Notes: a model not told the origin generated them from the sequence alone. Positions 7,344 through 14,407 are shown, numbered from the stretch's first letter. The stretch: DNA of 15,658 nt from Bdellovibrionales bacterium (GCA_947457605.1 CANGWP010000042.1:1-15658); one strand, 5' to 3'. A program made the numbers and translations.

Positions 7344-8742
7344 GAAGCGCTCCGATCCAGGAAACCTCACCCGAGGCCCGATCCACAACCCAGTTTTCCG
7401 CATGAACTTCCACGATCGAATTTCGAAGGGACCATTCCTCACGCGAAGGCACAAGCACTCTCTGGTAATCACGGGAATAGCCGGAAATCCATTCCCGTTT
7501 TCCATCCGGCCCCTTCACCATTCCCTCCAGAAGCACACCCTTGAGATGGCCGCCTCTCATTCCGGAAAAAAGGGAAGTGAGACGCTTCAAACTCAATTCC
7601 TGAAGATTCCTTGCACGATCCTTCCGCAGAGAGCGCTCCACCACTCCCGGCAGACGGGTGGCAGGAGTTCCCTCTCTTTCGCTGTAGGGAAATACATGCA
7701 ACCGGCTCCAATGTTGTTCCAAAAGCGTGTTCCGCATGGATTCGAAATCCTCATCGGTTTCCCCCGGAAACCCAACGATGACATCCATGCCGATGAATGG
7801 TTTGCGTTTCATTCTCGAGATGCGGTCAAAGAGATCCAAAACCGTTTCCTTGGAGTATTTCCTCTTCATGAGCTTGAGAATTTTGGACTCCGTGTGCTGA
7901 AGGGAAACATGGAAATGCGGACAAAACGACTCGTGCCTCTCCATGAGCTCGATCATTCGGTGAGAAATCTCGGTAGGGTCAAGGGATCCGATCCTAAGCC
8001 GGTCAAGATTCGTTCGGGTGAGTATCGCCTCAATCAGTGGATCAAGCTGAAAGGATCCACTCCAGTCCATTCCGTAATCCCCGATGTTGGTACCGGTCAG
8101 AACCACCTCGCGGATCCCGCTCGCGGCCAATTCCTGAATCCTTGCCACCACCGCTTCAATCCCAAGGCTCCGGGCCGGCCCCCTTCCATAGGGAATGATG
8201 CAATAGGTACAAAAGGAGTCGCACCCTTCCTGAATCTTCAGAAACGAACGAGTGCGAAAGGTGGAACTTCCCGCAGGAAGGATCGGGCTTCCAATCGCAC
8301 CTTCCTCCGGCAATGGCCATTCCCGGTCCATGGGGTGACGGGATTTGAGCTCCCCGTACGAGGAAACCTCCCCCAACAAGACGGCATCCGGCGAATCCTT
8401 CTGGAGATGGCTCGCAATCAGCGCACCCGCCTCAAATTTGTTTTGATTTCCAAGAACCGCATTCACTCCTGGAATCTTCAATGAGGCCTCGGGGTCCACT
8501 TCGGCAGCACACCCGGTATAGATCACCTTCACCTGCGGATTCTTCTTTTTCAGATCCCGAACCATCTTCCGGGACTGAACATCCGCCTCATCGGTTACCG
8601 TACAGGAGTTCACAATGATGAAATCAGCGTCTTCCGGATTCCTGGCTGTCGAAAAACCGCGAGTGAGCAGATCAGCCTCAATGGCCTGACCGTCTGAAAA
8701 ATTCGCCTTGCACCCGAGGGTTTTTACCATGAACTTATTCAT
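7336..8742 (-). CDS. mtaB: MtaB-family tRNA t6A37 methylthiotransferase (radical SAM)
   Basis: A 468-aa enzyme of the MiaB/MtaB/RimO group. MtaB converts t6A37 to ms2t6A37 in tRNAs reading ANN codons, using two [4Fe-4S] clusters. The N-terminal UPF0004 domain has C11 (LGCKAN), C47 (NSCTVTDEAD) and C78 (TGCAAE). The radical SAM motif CDSFCTYC gives C174, C178 and C181. LGCK plus NSCTVT fits MtaB better than MiaB (which has YGCQMN). A TRAM-like domain covers about 400-465. The ATG at 8742 has GAGGG six bases upstream; the ATG at 8748 has that motif directly against it, so 8742 is preferred. All six cluster cysteines are present, in contrast to its upstream neighbour. It follows the MnmA-like gene by 9 bases and overlaps rnc by 8. 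Confidence 0.93.
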   Translation of the reverse strand: MNKFMVKTLGCKANFSDGQAIEADLLTRGFSTARNPEDADFIIVNSCTVTDEADVQSRKMVRDLKKKNPQVKVIYTGCAAEVDPEASLKIPGVNAVLGNQNKFEAGALIASHLQKDSPDAVLLGEVSSYGELKSRHPMDREWPLPEEGAIGSPILPAGSSTFRTRSFLKIQEGCDSFCTYCIIPYGRGPARSLGIEAVVARIQELAASGIREVVLTGTNIGDYGMDWSGSFQLDPLIEAILTRTNLDRLRIGSLDPTEISHRMIELMERHESFCPHFHVSLQHTESKILKLMKRKYSKETVLDLFDRISRMKRKPFIGMDVIVGFPGETDEDFESMRNTLLEQHWSRLHVFPYSEREGTPATRLPGVVERSLRKDRARNLQELSLKRLTSLFSGMRGGHLKGVLLEGMVKGPDGKREWISGYSRDYQRVLVPSREEWSLRNSIVEVHAENWVVDRASGEVSWIGALHE

Positions 8743-8751
8743 CCCCATCCC

Positions 8752-9789
8752 TCAACGTGCCTTGATGACTCTGGCCCCGCCAAAGACCTCTGTGTCATTC
8801 ACAAAAACCACTGACTCACCCTTCAAAATACTTGCATCCAGACCAAGAAACGGTTCGGTAACCACTCCCTTCAGCCTTGCTCCCTCGAACTGAATTAGAC
8901 GAATCATTCGAGGATTGCCACCGTTTCCGGAGATCATCCCGATATCAAGATACCCCATGCCCAGATCCGGCCTGGCAAACCAGTGTCCCTCATCAAAATG
9001 AAACTGACTGATTGCGATCTCGTGGGTTTCTTGCACCAATGCACGATCCGACCTTGGCTGAAGATCAATCACGCGATAATTTTTGGAGGAATCCTCCGGA
9101 TCAAGGTATGCCTGTCCTGATTTCAAAGAACCAAGAGGAGCGCGCCCCAAAAGCACCCCCGAGGTTGTGAAAATCTGAAGCTCCCGCGAAAGAAGAGAGG
9201 GATCCGAAGCATCAATTCGTGCTTGAATGTCCTGCCAATTCAATTCAAAATCCCCGGTAAGCGAAGCAGGCGATACCTCGCTCATAAGCTTCTCCAATAG
9301 AGTTTTCGGAATCGCACCGATGGGTGCGACCCAACGGAGAAGGGTTTCCTGAGGGAGCCCCATCACTTCCAGCAATGGTTCAATCGTCGAATCCGGAGAT
9401 TTGGTGACCCGGACCACTCCGGCAGCGGGATCATCCTGCAAACCCACCATGTGTCCGGTCGCAATCTTGTCCATCCCCGAGGTTTTTTCAATCTTGAGAA
9501 GCTCTGGAAAGAGAATCTTTTGTTGGAAAGTGCGTTTGGGGAAAAAAGGATATCCTGAGAGGCGCGAGGTTTTGTTTTCCTCAAGAAATAAAGACAAAGC
9601 CTCTTGCGCTAGGTCCACGATCTGGATTTGAATGCCGAGTTTTTTCTCAATCTCGTGGATTCCGAAGCGACTCCTCTCATTCGAAAAGAGATCCAAATAG
9701 ACTCCACGCACCTGCATGCCTTGCTTTTTCAGGAGCCATGCCGTGACCATGCTTCTTGGACCACCACTGATCCCGACAAGTACTTTCAC
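8752..9789 (-). CDS. Cysteine-free, degenerate MnmA-like (tRNA 2-thiouridylase family) protein
   Basis: A 345-aa intact frame from a GTG start; AAGGGGGAGG lies just upstream and the start overlaps the desulfurase stop as GTGA. MnmA normally thiolates U34 of tRNA-Lys, Glu and Gln, using ATP and a persulfide passed from IscS. Family features are kept: the N-terminal VLVGISGG and following helix, DKIATGHM (107-114) and the C-terminal barrel end SVVFVNDTEVFGGARVI (327-342). Key residues are not. The PP-loop SGGVDS reads SGGPRS, so R12 replaces Asp. The region that should hold NPCxxCN reads YPFFPKRTFQQK (80-91). The segment expected to hold the second catalytic Cys has none, and the whole protein contains no cysteine. 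Conventional thiolation looks impossible. It may be a pseudoenzyme or scaffold, or have new chemistry. Confidence 0.85.
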   Translation of the reverse strand: MKVLVGISGGPRSMVTAWLLKKQGMQVRGVYLDLFSNERSRFGIHEIEKKLGIQIQIVDLAQEALSLFLEENKTSRLSGYPFFPKRTFQQKILFPELLKIEKTSGMDKIATGHMVGLQDDPAAGVVRVTKSPDSTIEPLLEVMGLPQETLLRWVAPIGAIPKTLLEKLMSEVSPASLTGDFELNWQDIQARIDASDPSLLSRELQIFTTSGVLLGRAPLGSLKSGQAYLDPEDSSKNYRVIDLQPRSDRALVQETHEIAISQFHFDEGHWFARPDLGMGYLDIGMISGNGGNPRMIRLIQFEGARLKGVVTEPFLGLDASILKGESVVFVNDTEVFGGARVIKAR

Positions 9790-10970
9790 ATCCTCCCCCT
9801 TTCTTTGGAGGACACCAGCTCGACGATCGCTTCCGCAAGTGCTTCACAATCCTCGATGCTGGATTGTGGCCCGAATGAAACGCGAATGGAGTTCAGTGCA
9901 TCCTCTTGGCTCGCTCCCATCGCAAGCAGCACACGGGATGGCTCGATGACACTTGCGCGACACGCACTGCCATGACTCACTGCAAATCCCTTTAAATCCA
10001 AAAGTTCAACCCAATTCTCGTAGTTTTTAAACCCTTTGAAACTGATTCGTGAGGTATTTGAAACCCGAGCTTCCGCCTCACCCCAGATCTGAATCCCGGG
10101 ATGTCTTTCCTTGAGTTTGGTTTCCAATTTTTCCTGAAGCGGGGCTGTGTGCTCCTTGAACCGTTTTGGGTCAAGGGACTCACACGCGAACCTCATCCCG
10201 AGGACTCCAAGCAAATTCTCGCTGCCTCCTCTGAGTCCTAAATTCTGGGAACCGCGGATGAACGGATGAAAAGCAGTCCCTTTGCGCCTCCAGATCACAC
10301 CCGCACCCGCGGGTGCTCCGATTTTATGAGAAGAAAAGCTGACGAAATCTGCAGGGCTTCGATTCAGGTCCAACATCACTTTCCCCCAGACTTGGGCACC
10401 ATCCAGATGCAATGTTGAGGGAATTGGAAGGTTGAGGATTGCCGCGCGGATCGATTCCAGAGACGCAAGAACACCGGTCTCGTGGTTGGCCCAAAAAATG
10501 CTGATCCCCAGATGATGGATTCCAGATGACTTGGCTTCGTCGGCAAAAGCCTGCAATCGGGTCAGATCGTGATTCCCCGCGGAGGTAAGAGGGAGAATCC
10601 TTACCCAAAGTTCCGGATGCGCTTTCTGCAAAGAGTCCAAAGCCTCGAAACTTGCCGAATGCTCGGCAGCACCGACAATGATTCCGTAGCCGGATCGAAC
10701 ATAGGAGTGAATGATGGCTTGATTTGCCTCGGTGCCCGAAGAAGTGAAGATCAGTTCATCGGGAGTCACGTTCTCTCCTAAGCTGCGCGAAATGATCCCC
10801 GCAGATTGGAAGAGCACATGATGCTCGCGTTGGCCCAAACGATGACGACTGGACGGGTTGGCAAGTCCAGTCTCTCCGTTTTTCAGGTACTCGATGAGTT
10901 GATCTCGAACAAAGCCGGAAATTCCGGCCGAGGCATTGTAATCAAGATAGCGGACGTTCTTTTGCCACAT
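9786..10970 (-). CDS. iscS: Cysteine desulfurase (IscS/NifS/YrvO type)
   Basis: A 394-aa PLP enzyme of aminotransferase class V. It would take sulfur from L-cysteine as an enzyme-bound persulfide for Fe-S clusters or tRNA thiolation. Visible features are YLDYNAS (8-14), SSGTEANQA (77-85), H104, NHETG with N162, HLDGAQ with D190 and Q193, and the PLP lysine K216 in SFSSHKIGAPAG. The sequence GGSEN (248-252) follows. The catalytic Cys is C337 in SHGSACRASVIEPS, the short class I loop. All catalytic residues are intact. It overlaps the regulator gene by 29 bases and the MnmA-like gene by 4. No iscU, iscA, hscA or ferredoxin gene follows, so the context is closer to yrvO of Bacillus than to the isc operon. 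The symbol is by family, not by proven role. Confidence 0.9.
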   Translation of the reverse strand: MWQKNVRYLDYNASAGISGFVRDQLIEYLKNGETGLANPSSRHRLGQREHHVLFQSAGIISRSLGENVTPDELIFTSSGTEANQAIIHSYVRSGYGIIVGAAEHSASFEALDSLQKAHPELWVRILPLTSAGNHDLTRLQAFADEAKSSGIHHLGISIFWANHETGVLASLESIRAAILNLPIPSTLHLDGAQVWGKVMLDLNRSPADFVSFSSHKIGAPAGAGVIWRRKGTAFHPFIRGSQNLGLRGGSENLLGVLGMRFACESLDPKRFKEHTAPLQEKLETKLKERHPGIQIWGEAEARVSNTSRISFKGFKNYENWVELLDLKGFAVSHGSACRASVIEPSRVLLAMGASQEDALNSIRVSFGPQSSIEDCEALAEAIVELVSSKERGRM

Positions 10971-11454
10971 CCGGACTCACGCTTCCTGCACCAGCCGAAC
11001 CTTTGATCAGCTGACTTGCGGACTTCGGAAGCTCTTGCTGGCCCCGTGCCTTACGGATGAGATCACCGACACTGGTAGTCGTAAGATACTCTTGCATGAT
11101 TGTTCCAAGATTTTCGAAGTAACTCTTCGTCAAAACGAATTCAACGGTGTCACTCTTCAAATCCCCGGATCCAATCAGATCCTTCGCCGGATTGATGTTT
11201 TCGCCTACGCTGGTGAGAACTTCCTTCACAGAAATCTCATCCATGGTGCGCGCAAGCACATAGCCGCCGCCCGGACCGCGAACGGACTTCACCACTGAAC
11301 CCTTGCGGAGACGGCGGAAAAGCTGCTCAAGATAATGGAGAGAAATATTCTGGCGTTCGGAAATCTCCTGAAGACGAACGGGCTTCCCATTCGAATGAAA
11401 AGTAAGATCCAAAATCGCACGTACCGCGTACCGACCCTTTGATGTTAAACGCAT
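10942..11454 (-). CDS. Rrf2-family (IscR-like) transcription regulator lacking cluster cysteines
   Basis: A 170-aa winged-helix regulator, first gene of the long operon. The N terminus MRLTSKGRYAVRAILDL and the stretches ISERQNISLHYLEQLFRRLRK and VRGPGGGYVLAR are very close to IscR. In IscR, three cysteines and a histidine around residues 92-107 bind [2Fe-2S]. Here that stretch reads INPAKDLIGSGDLKSDTVEFVLTKSYF, and the protein contains no cysteine; the positions of C104 and H107 are Val and Lys. It should therefore act without a cluster, as CymR of Bacillus does. An AGGAGGT site sits 8 bases before the ATG. The C-terminal 30 residues are Ser/Gly/Ala-rich and probably flexible. Autoregulation is likely, given the inverted repeats upstream, but is inferred. 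Confidence 0.9.
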   Translation of the reverse strand: MRLTSKGRYAVRAILDLTFHSNGKPVRLQEISERQNISLHYLEQLFRRLRKGSVVKSVRGPGGGYVLARTMDEISVKEVLTSVGENINPAKDLIGSGDLKSDTVEFVLTKSYFENLGTIMQEYLTTTSVGDLIRKARGQQELPKSASQLIKGSAGAGSVSPDVAKERPLS

Positions 11455-11462
11455 GTGTAAAT

Positions 11463-11469
11463 ACCTCCT
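11463..11469 (-). promoter_or_regulatory. Strong Shine-Dalgarno of the Rrf2 regulator gene
   Basis: The minus strand reads AGGAGGT, then 8 bases, then ATG at 11454. It is a near-perfect ribosome binding site at the head of the long operon. Most downstream genes depend on overlaps instead. Confidence 0.7.
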
Positions 11470-11489
11470 GCGCCAAATGAATGACCTTT

Positions 11490-11512
11490 CACTCAGCCCT
11501 CATAACTGAGTG
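11490..11512. repeat. Perfect 7-bp inverted repeat in the leader of the Rrf2 operon
   Basis: CACTCAG (11490-11496) and CTGAGTG (11506-11512) are exact reverse complements with a 9-base spacer. They lie between the candidate -10 (11522-11527) and the Shine-Dalgarno of the regulator gene, so close to the expected transcription start. They could be a repressor site or a 5' leader hairpin. Confidence 0.5.
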
Positions 11513-11521
11513 TTCATCTCT

Positions 11522-11549
11522 TCTATCATTGGCTGGGTTTTTGAGTCAA
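11522..11549 (-). promoter_or_regulatory. Candidate promoter of the Rrf2-desulfurase operon
   Basis: On the minus strand, TTGACT (11549-11544) is a strong -35 match; 16 bases later comes GATAGA (11527-11522), a weaker -10. The -35 sits inside ATAGTTGACT, which fits the left half of the E. coli IscR type 1 consensus as I recall it; the right half does not fit well. The leader to the ATG would be about 60 bases. Confidence 0.45.
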
Positions 11550-11550
11550 C

Positions 11551-11579
11551 TATATTATTGTTGTAGAAAAAATAATATA
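11551..11579. repeat. Perfect 9-bp inverted repeat in the divergent control region
   Basis: TATATTATT (11551-11559) and AATAATATA (11571-11579) are exact reverse complements with an 11-base spacer, 20 bases centre to centre. They lie just upstream of the operon -35 and upstream of the 226-aa gene. About two helical turns between arms suits a dimeric regulator. AT-rich sequence makes chance palindromes more likely. Apart from this, the adjacent repeat and the promoter, I see nothing else definite in 11455-11701. Confidence 0.5.
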
Positions 11580-11701
11580 AAATTCAATAGTTTCAATTAT
11601 TTATTGGCCTTGCACTGACACATCAGGTCTCGATCTTCTTGAGAAAACAACAAACTTAAGAGGATTTCCAACTTCACCGATCAGGATACAGGGGAAAATT
11701 T

Positions 11702-12382
11702 ATGTCGAACTCCAAAGCAGAGAAAACCAAAATGACATCCACGAACGAAATCTCGGTGTCAGACTTTAGCGAAGATGTTCCGGGCGTCACCCAGCTCTTG
11801 AGTCCAAACCTTGCCAACCTTCGAAAAAAATCTCCCGATTCCGATGACACTCCCCAGGAAAAAGAGAAAACGATCGCGATCAAATTTGATGATTCACCTC
11901 TTTCGCCCGAACCCACCCGCGCAACCATGACCTCACTGAAAAAAGAAACTCACTTTGAAAAATCCACTCCATCCACGGCAAGCGGTCTGGCCGGTTTCGG
12001 AATCGAGTTTCAGCTTGTATTTATCGAGGAAGGCGGGGCACTCCGCTATCAAGGCGTGAAAGAAACAGGCCCAACACCGTTTCCTGGATGGAGACATTCT
12101 TTTTTCAACAAGATGAAAATAGACCTCCGTATTCTTGGCATATCGGTCTCGTTTCAAGAGTTCGCCGCGGATCGATTCCCCCTCCAGAAGGAGGCGTTTG
12201 GACTTAATTCGGACGACTTTGTTCAATGCGTACGGGATCCGAATGACCGCAAAAAACTGTATGTGCTTTTCTCGAAGAAATCACTCCTCGGGAAGAAAAA
12301 TGAAATCGAGGAAATCCTCGCGAACGGGGCTGGAAATCAGGATCAAGGATCAGGCGAAATCAAGATCGAACTCGCCTCCTAA
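11702..12382 (+). CDS. Protein of unknown function with a disordered N-terminal half
   Basis: A 226-aa protein; no family recognised. Residues 1-95 are rich in Ser, Thr, Pro, Lys, Glu and Asp with no hydrophobic core, so probably disordered. Residues 98-208 look folded, with alternating beta-like and charged stretches: GIEFQLVFIEEG, MKIDLRILGISVSF, and KKLYVLFSKKSLLGKKNEIEEIL. The only Cys is C176. No signal peptide, membrane segment or catalytic motif is seen. The ATG at 11702 follows AGGGG by about 7 bases. It is divergent from the Rrf2 operon, shares its AT-rich control region, and overlaps the tsaE stop convergently by 4 bases. Reality as a gene rests on length, ribosome binding site and its fit between neighbours. 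Confidence 0.75.
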   Translation: MSNSKAEKTKMTSTNEISVSDFSEDVPGVTQLLSPNLANLRKKSPDSDDTPQEKEKTIAIKFDDSPLSPEPTRATMTSLKKETHFEKSTPSTASGLAGFGIEFQLVFIEEGGALRYQGVKETGPTPFPGWRHSFFNKMKIDLRILGISVSFQEFAADRFPLQKEAFGLNSDDFVQCVRDPNDRKKLYVLFSKKSLLGKKNEIEEILANGAGNQDQGSGEIKIELAS

Positions 12383-12846
12383 TATTTCTCCATCCGATAG
12401 GTTCGACAATCTCCGTGGCCCTTGATCTGTACTTGAATCACCTTCCGAGGCGTTCCTGAACGGATATAACTCTCGAAAAATCCCGGAAACAAGGAAGCCC
12501 ACTCCACCAATACCAGAGCGTCCTTCGAATCAAGCTGGTCTGAAATGCCAGAGTGATCCAACTCGTCCTCTGACCTCAGGCGATAAAGATCAATGTGATA
12601 AATCGGGAACTCCTGATCTGCAATGTATTCCTGCACCAGTGGAAATGTGGGACTCCCCTGGCTCCTGGAGGACTTTGAAAGCCTTCGAATCACAGCGCGC
12701 GCAAACGAAGACTTTCCCGCGCCCATCTCACCTTCGAGCAAGATCAGGGACCCGGGAGTACAATGCTCATCCACAAACCGGGCAATTTTTAACTCCAACT
12801 GCTCTTCAGAGCAATTTTGCCATTCGAGGCTCTTCTTCTTCGCCAT
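12379..12846 (-). CDS. tsaE: TsaE, ATPase of the tRNA t6A37 synthesis complex
   Basis: A 155-aa P-loop ATPase that works with TsaB and TsaD to form threonylcarbamoyl-adenosine at A37 of ANN-decoding tRNAs. The Walker A motif GEMGAGKSS is at 39-47. SPTFPLVQEY (65-74) and YHIDLYRL (83-90) are TsaE hallmarks, and LVEWA (113-117) carries the conserved E115 and W116. The ATG at 12846 gives the normal length; an earlier ATG at 12897 would add 17 residues inside nnr and lacks family support. It overlaps nnr by 41 bases with no strong ribosome binding site, so translational coupling is likely. Its product is the substrate base for MtaB, encoded in the neighbouring operon. Confidence 0.93.
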   Translation of the reverse strand: MAKKKSLEWQNCSEEQLELKIARFVDEHCTPGSLILLEGEMGAGKSSFARAVIRRLSKSSRSQGSPTFPLVQEYIADQEFPIYHIDLYRLRSEDELDHSGISDQLDSKDALVLVEWASLFPGFFESYIRSGTPRKVIQVQIKGHGDCRTYRMEKY

Positions 12847-14395
12847 ATACTTTCTGAAGCTCAAGGTACGCCCCTGGAATGTTTCGAATGATATCACCCG
12901 CCATCATTCCGCGAGGACTCACTTTCCGTGCAGCCCTGGCGCCAGCAAGAGAGTGAAGATAAACACCAACCTGGGCCGCATCAAATCCGGAAAGTCCCTG
13001 AGCGAGAAGTGCGCCAATCATTCCGGCCAGGACATCCCCGGAACCTGCAGTCGCCATCCCTGAATTCGGAAAATGATTGAGATACATCACCTCATCGGGC
13101 GAGAAAAGAAGCGTAGCCGCGCCCTTCAAGAGGACTACGGAATGAGTAAGATCTACAGCTCTTTTCAGGCTCCCGAGCGGATCCCGCACCACATCATCCT
13201 TCTGACAACCCAGGAGTCTTGCCATTTCTCCAGGGTGCGGCGTAAGAACCGTGGGTGCCTTCCGGTTCTGACACAAAGAATGGAGCCTGTGTTCAGACAT
13301 GATGTTCAAGGCATCGGCGTCCAAAACAATGGGACCCTGATAATACCCAAGCAGCAATTCGATCAAACGCTTTGACTCAGGACGATTTCCCATTCCGGGG
13401 CCCACCACTACGGCTGAAAACTGCTTCAGCTGATCGGCATAGCGGTCATAATTCTTTTCGTTTTCGGGAATCATGAGGGTCATTGCTTCTTCCGGTAGCT
13501 GAGCAATCAAATTCCCCATGCACTCACTCCAGGAAGCAACCGTCGCAAGCCCCGTTCCGGTCCGAAGCGCGGCCCTGGTGGCCATGGAGATCGCTCCGGT
13601 TCTCCCTGCAGAACCTCCGATCATCAATACATGTCCAAAGGCATTCTTGTGCGCATAGCGATCGCGCCGCACGATTTTGCGGGCAACTGTTTTTGCCTGA
13701 AGAAGAAACTTATTGCCTTCCACCGAAAAACGATGCGGGAGCGAAATGTCGACGTTCACGAGTTTTCCCCGGTAATTCGCCCCTGGTGGGAGAAAATGGC
13801 CAAGCCTTGGGAAACCAAAGGAAATGGTAAGTGTCGCTTGGATCGCAGTGCCCTGAACCTGTCCTGAATCACCACTTACTCCGGTCGGAATATCGAGACT
13901 CACGATCTCCTCGAAGTTTTGATTGATGAGTTCAACCACCTCATAAAAATGCCCTTCAAGATCGCCCTTCAGTCCCGTCCCGATGATTCCATCAATCGCA
14001 AGCACCGGAGGTCTCGCTTGTCCCAAAAAGGCCTCCAATTCCTGAGCTTCTGTGATGTGGGCAAGTTTGGCTTTCATCCGTTGTAGAATCTTGAAATTCT
14101 CGGCAGTTGCACCTTTGTATTCATTTCCCGGGACCAGATGAAACACGCGAACTTTCCGTCCAAGTCCAAGCAACTGGCGCGCCACCACGAATGCGTCTCC
14201 AGCGTTGTTCCCCTTGCCTGCGAAAACAATGATCTCGTCTTCGATTCCGGCTCCGGGATACTCCCTCACAATGATTTCACTCGCCGCCCGACCTGCATTC
14301 TCCATCAATAGAACGGGGCCAATCCCCATCTCGGTCTCAGCGGTTTTGTCAAGACGTCTCATTTCTTCGTTCGTGCAGATTCTGAGTTGATACAT
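12806..14395 (-). CDS. nnr: Bifunctional NAD(P)H-hydrate repair enzyme (epimerase plus dehydratase)
   Basis: A 529-aa fusion of NnrE and NnrD that repairs hydrated NADH and NADPH. The N-terminal epimerase half (about 1-225) has GKGNNAGDAF (60-69), D135 in IDGIIGTGL, and SLDIPTGVSGDSG (166-178). The usual NNGGDG reads NNAGDA, a mild deviation. The C-terminal dehydratase half (about 240-512) has VLDADALN (357-364), LTPHPGEMARLL (384-395) and the ATP/ADP-site AGSGDVLAG (450-458) with D454. The ATG at 14395 has AAGGGAG five bases upstream, which overlaps the pdxJ stop. The last approximately 15 residues are highly acidic then basic, and their coding region overlaps tsaE. Confidence 0.95.
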   Translation of the reverse strand: MYQLRICTNEEMRRLDKTAETEMGIGPVLLMENAGRAASEIIVREYPGAGIEDEIIVFAGKGNNAGDAFVVARQLLGLGRKVRVFHLVPGNEYKGATAENFKILQRMKAKLAHITEAQELEAFLGQARPPVLAIDGIIGTGLKGDLEGHFYEVVELINQNFEEIVSLDIPTGVSGDSGQVQGTAIQATLTISFGFPRLGHFLPPGANYRGKLVNVDISLPHRFSVEGNKFLLQAKTVARKIVRRDRYAHKNAFGHVLMIGGSAGRTGAISMATRAALRTGTGLATVASWSECMGNLIAQLPEEAMTLMIPENEKNYDRYADQLKQFSAVVVGPGMGNRPESKRLIELLLGYYQGPIVLDADALNIMSEHRLHSLCQNRKAPTVLTPHPGEMARLLGCQKDDVVRDPLGSLKRAVDLTHSVVLLKGAATLLFSPDEVMYLNHFPNSGMATAGSGDVLAGMIGALLAQGLSGFDAAQVGVYLHSLAGARAARKVSPRGMMAGDIIRNIPGAYLELQKVYGEEEEPRMAKLL

Positions 14396-14400
14396 AGTTT

Positions 14401-14407
14401 CTCCCTT
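14401..14407 (-). promoter_or_regulatory. Shine-Dalgarno of nnr overlapping the pdxJ stop codon
   Basis: The minus strand reads TAAGGGAG: the TAA stop of pdxJ (14408-14406) overlaps AAGGGAG, which lies five bases before the nnr ATG. This arrangement favours ribosome reinitiation. Confidence 0.6.

Noticed and set aside
7344..7505. 54-codon N-terminal extension of RNase III
   Set aside because: It overlaps the mtaB coding end, has no family match, and the ATG at 7343 has a ribosome site and the usual N terminus.
7258..8484. 408-residue open frame on the plus strand opposite mtaB and rnc
   Set aside because: It lies entirely antisense to genes with clear family motifs, spans their junction, and its translation is rich in His, Pro, Arg and Ser with no recognisable domain.
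12847..12897. 17-residue extension of TsaE
   Set aside because: It lies inside nnr and is not supported by family length.
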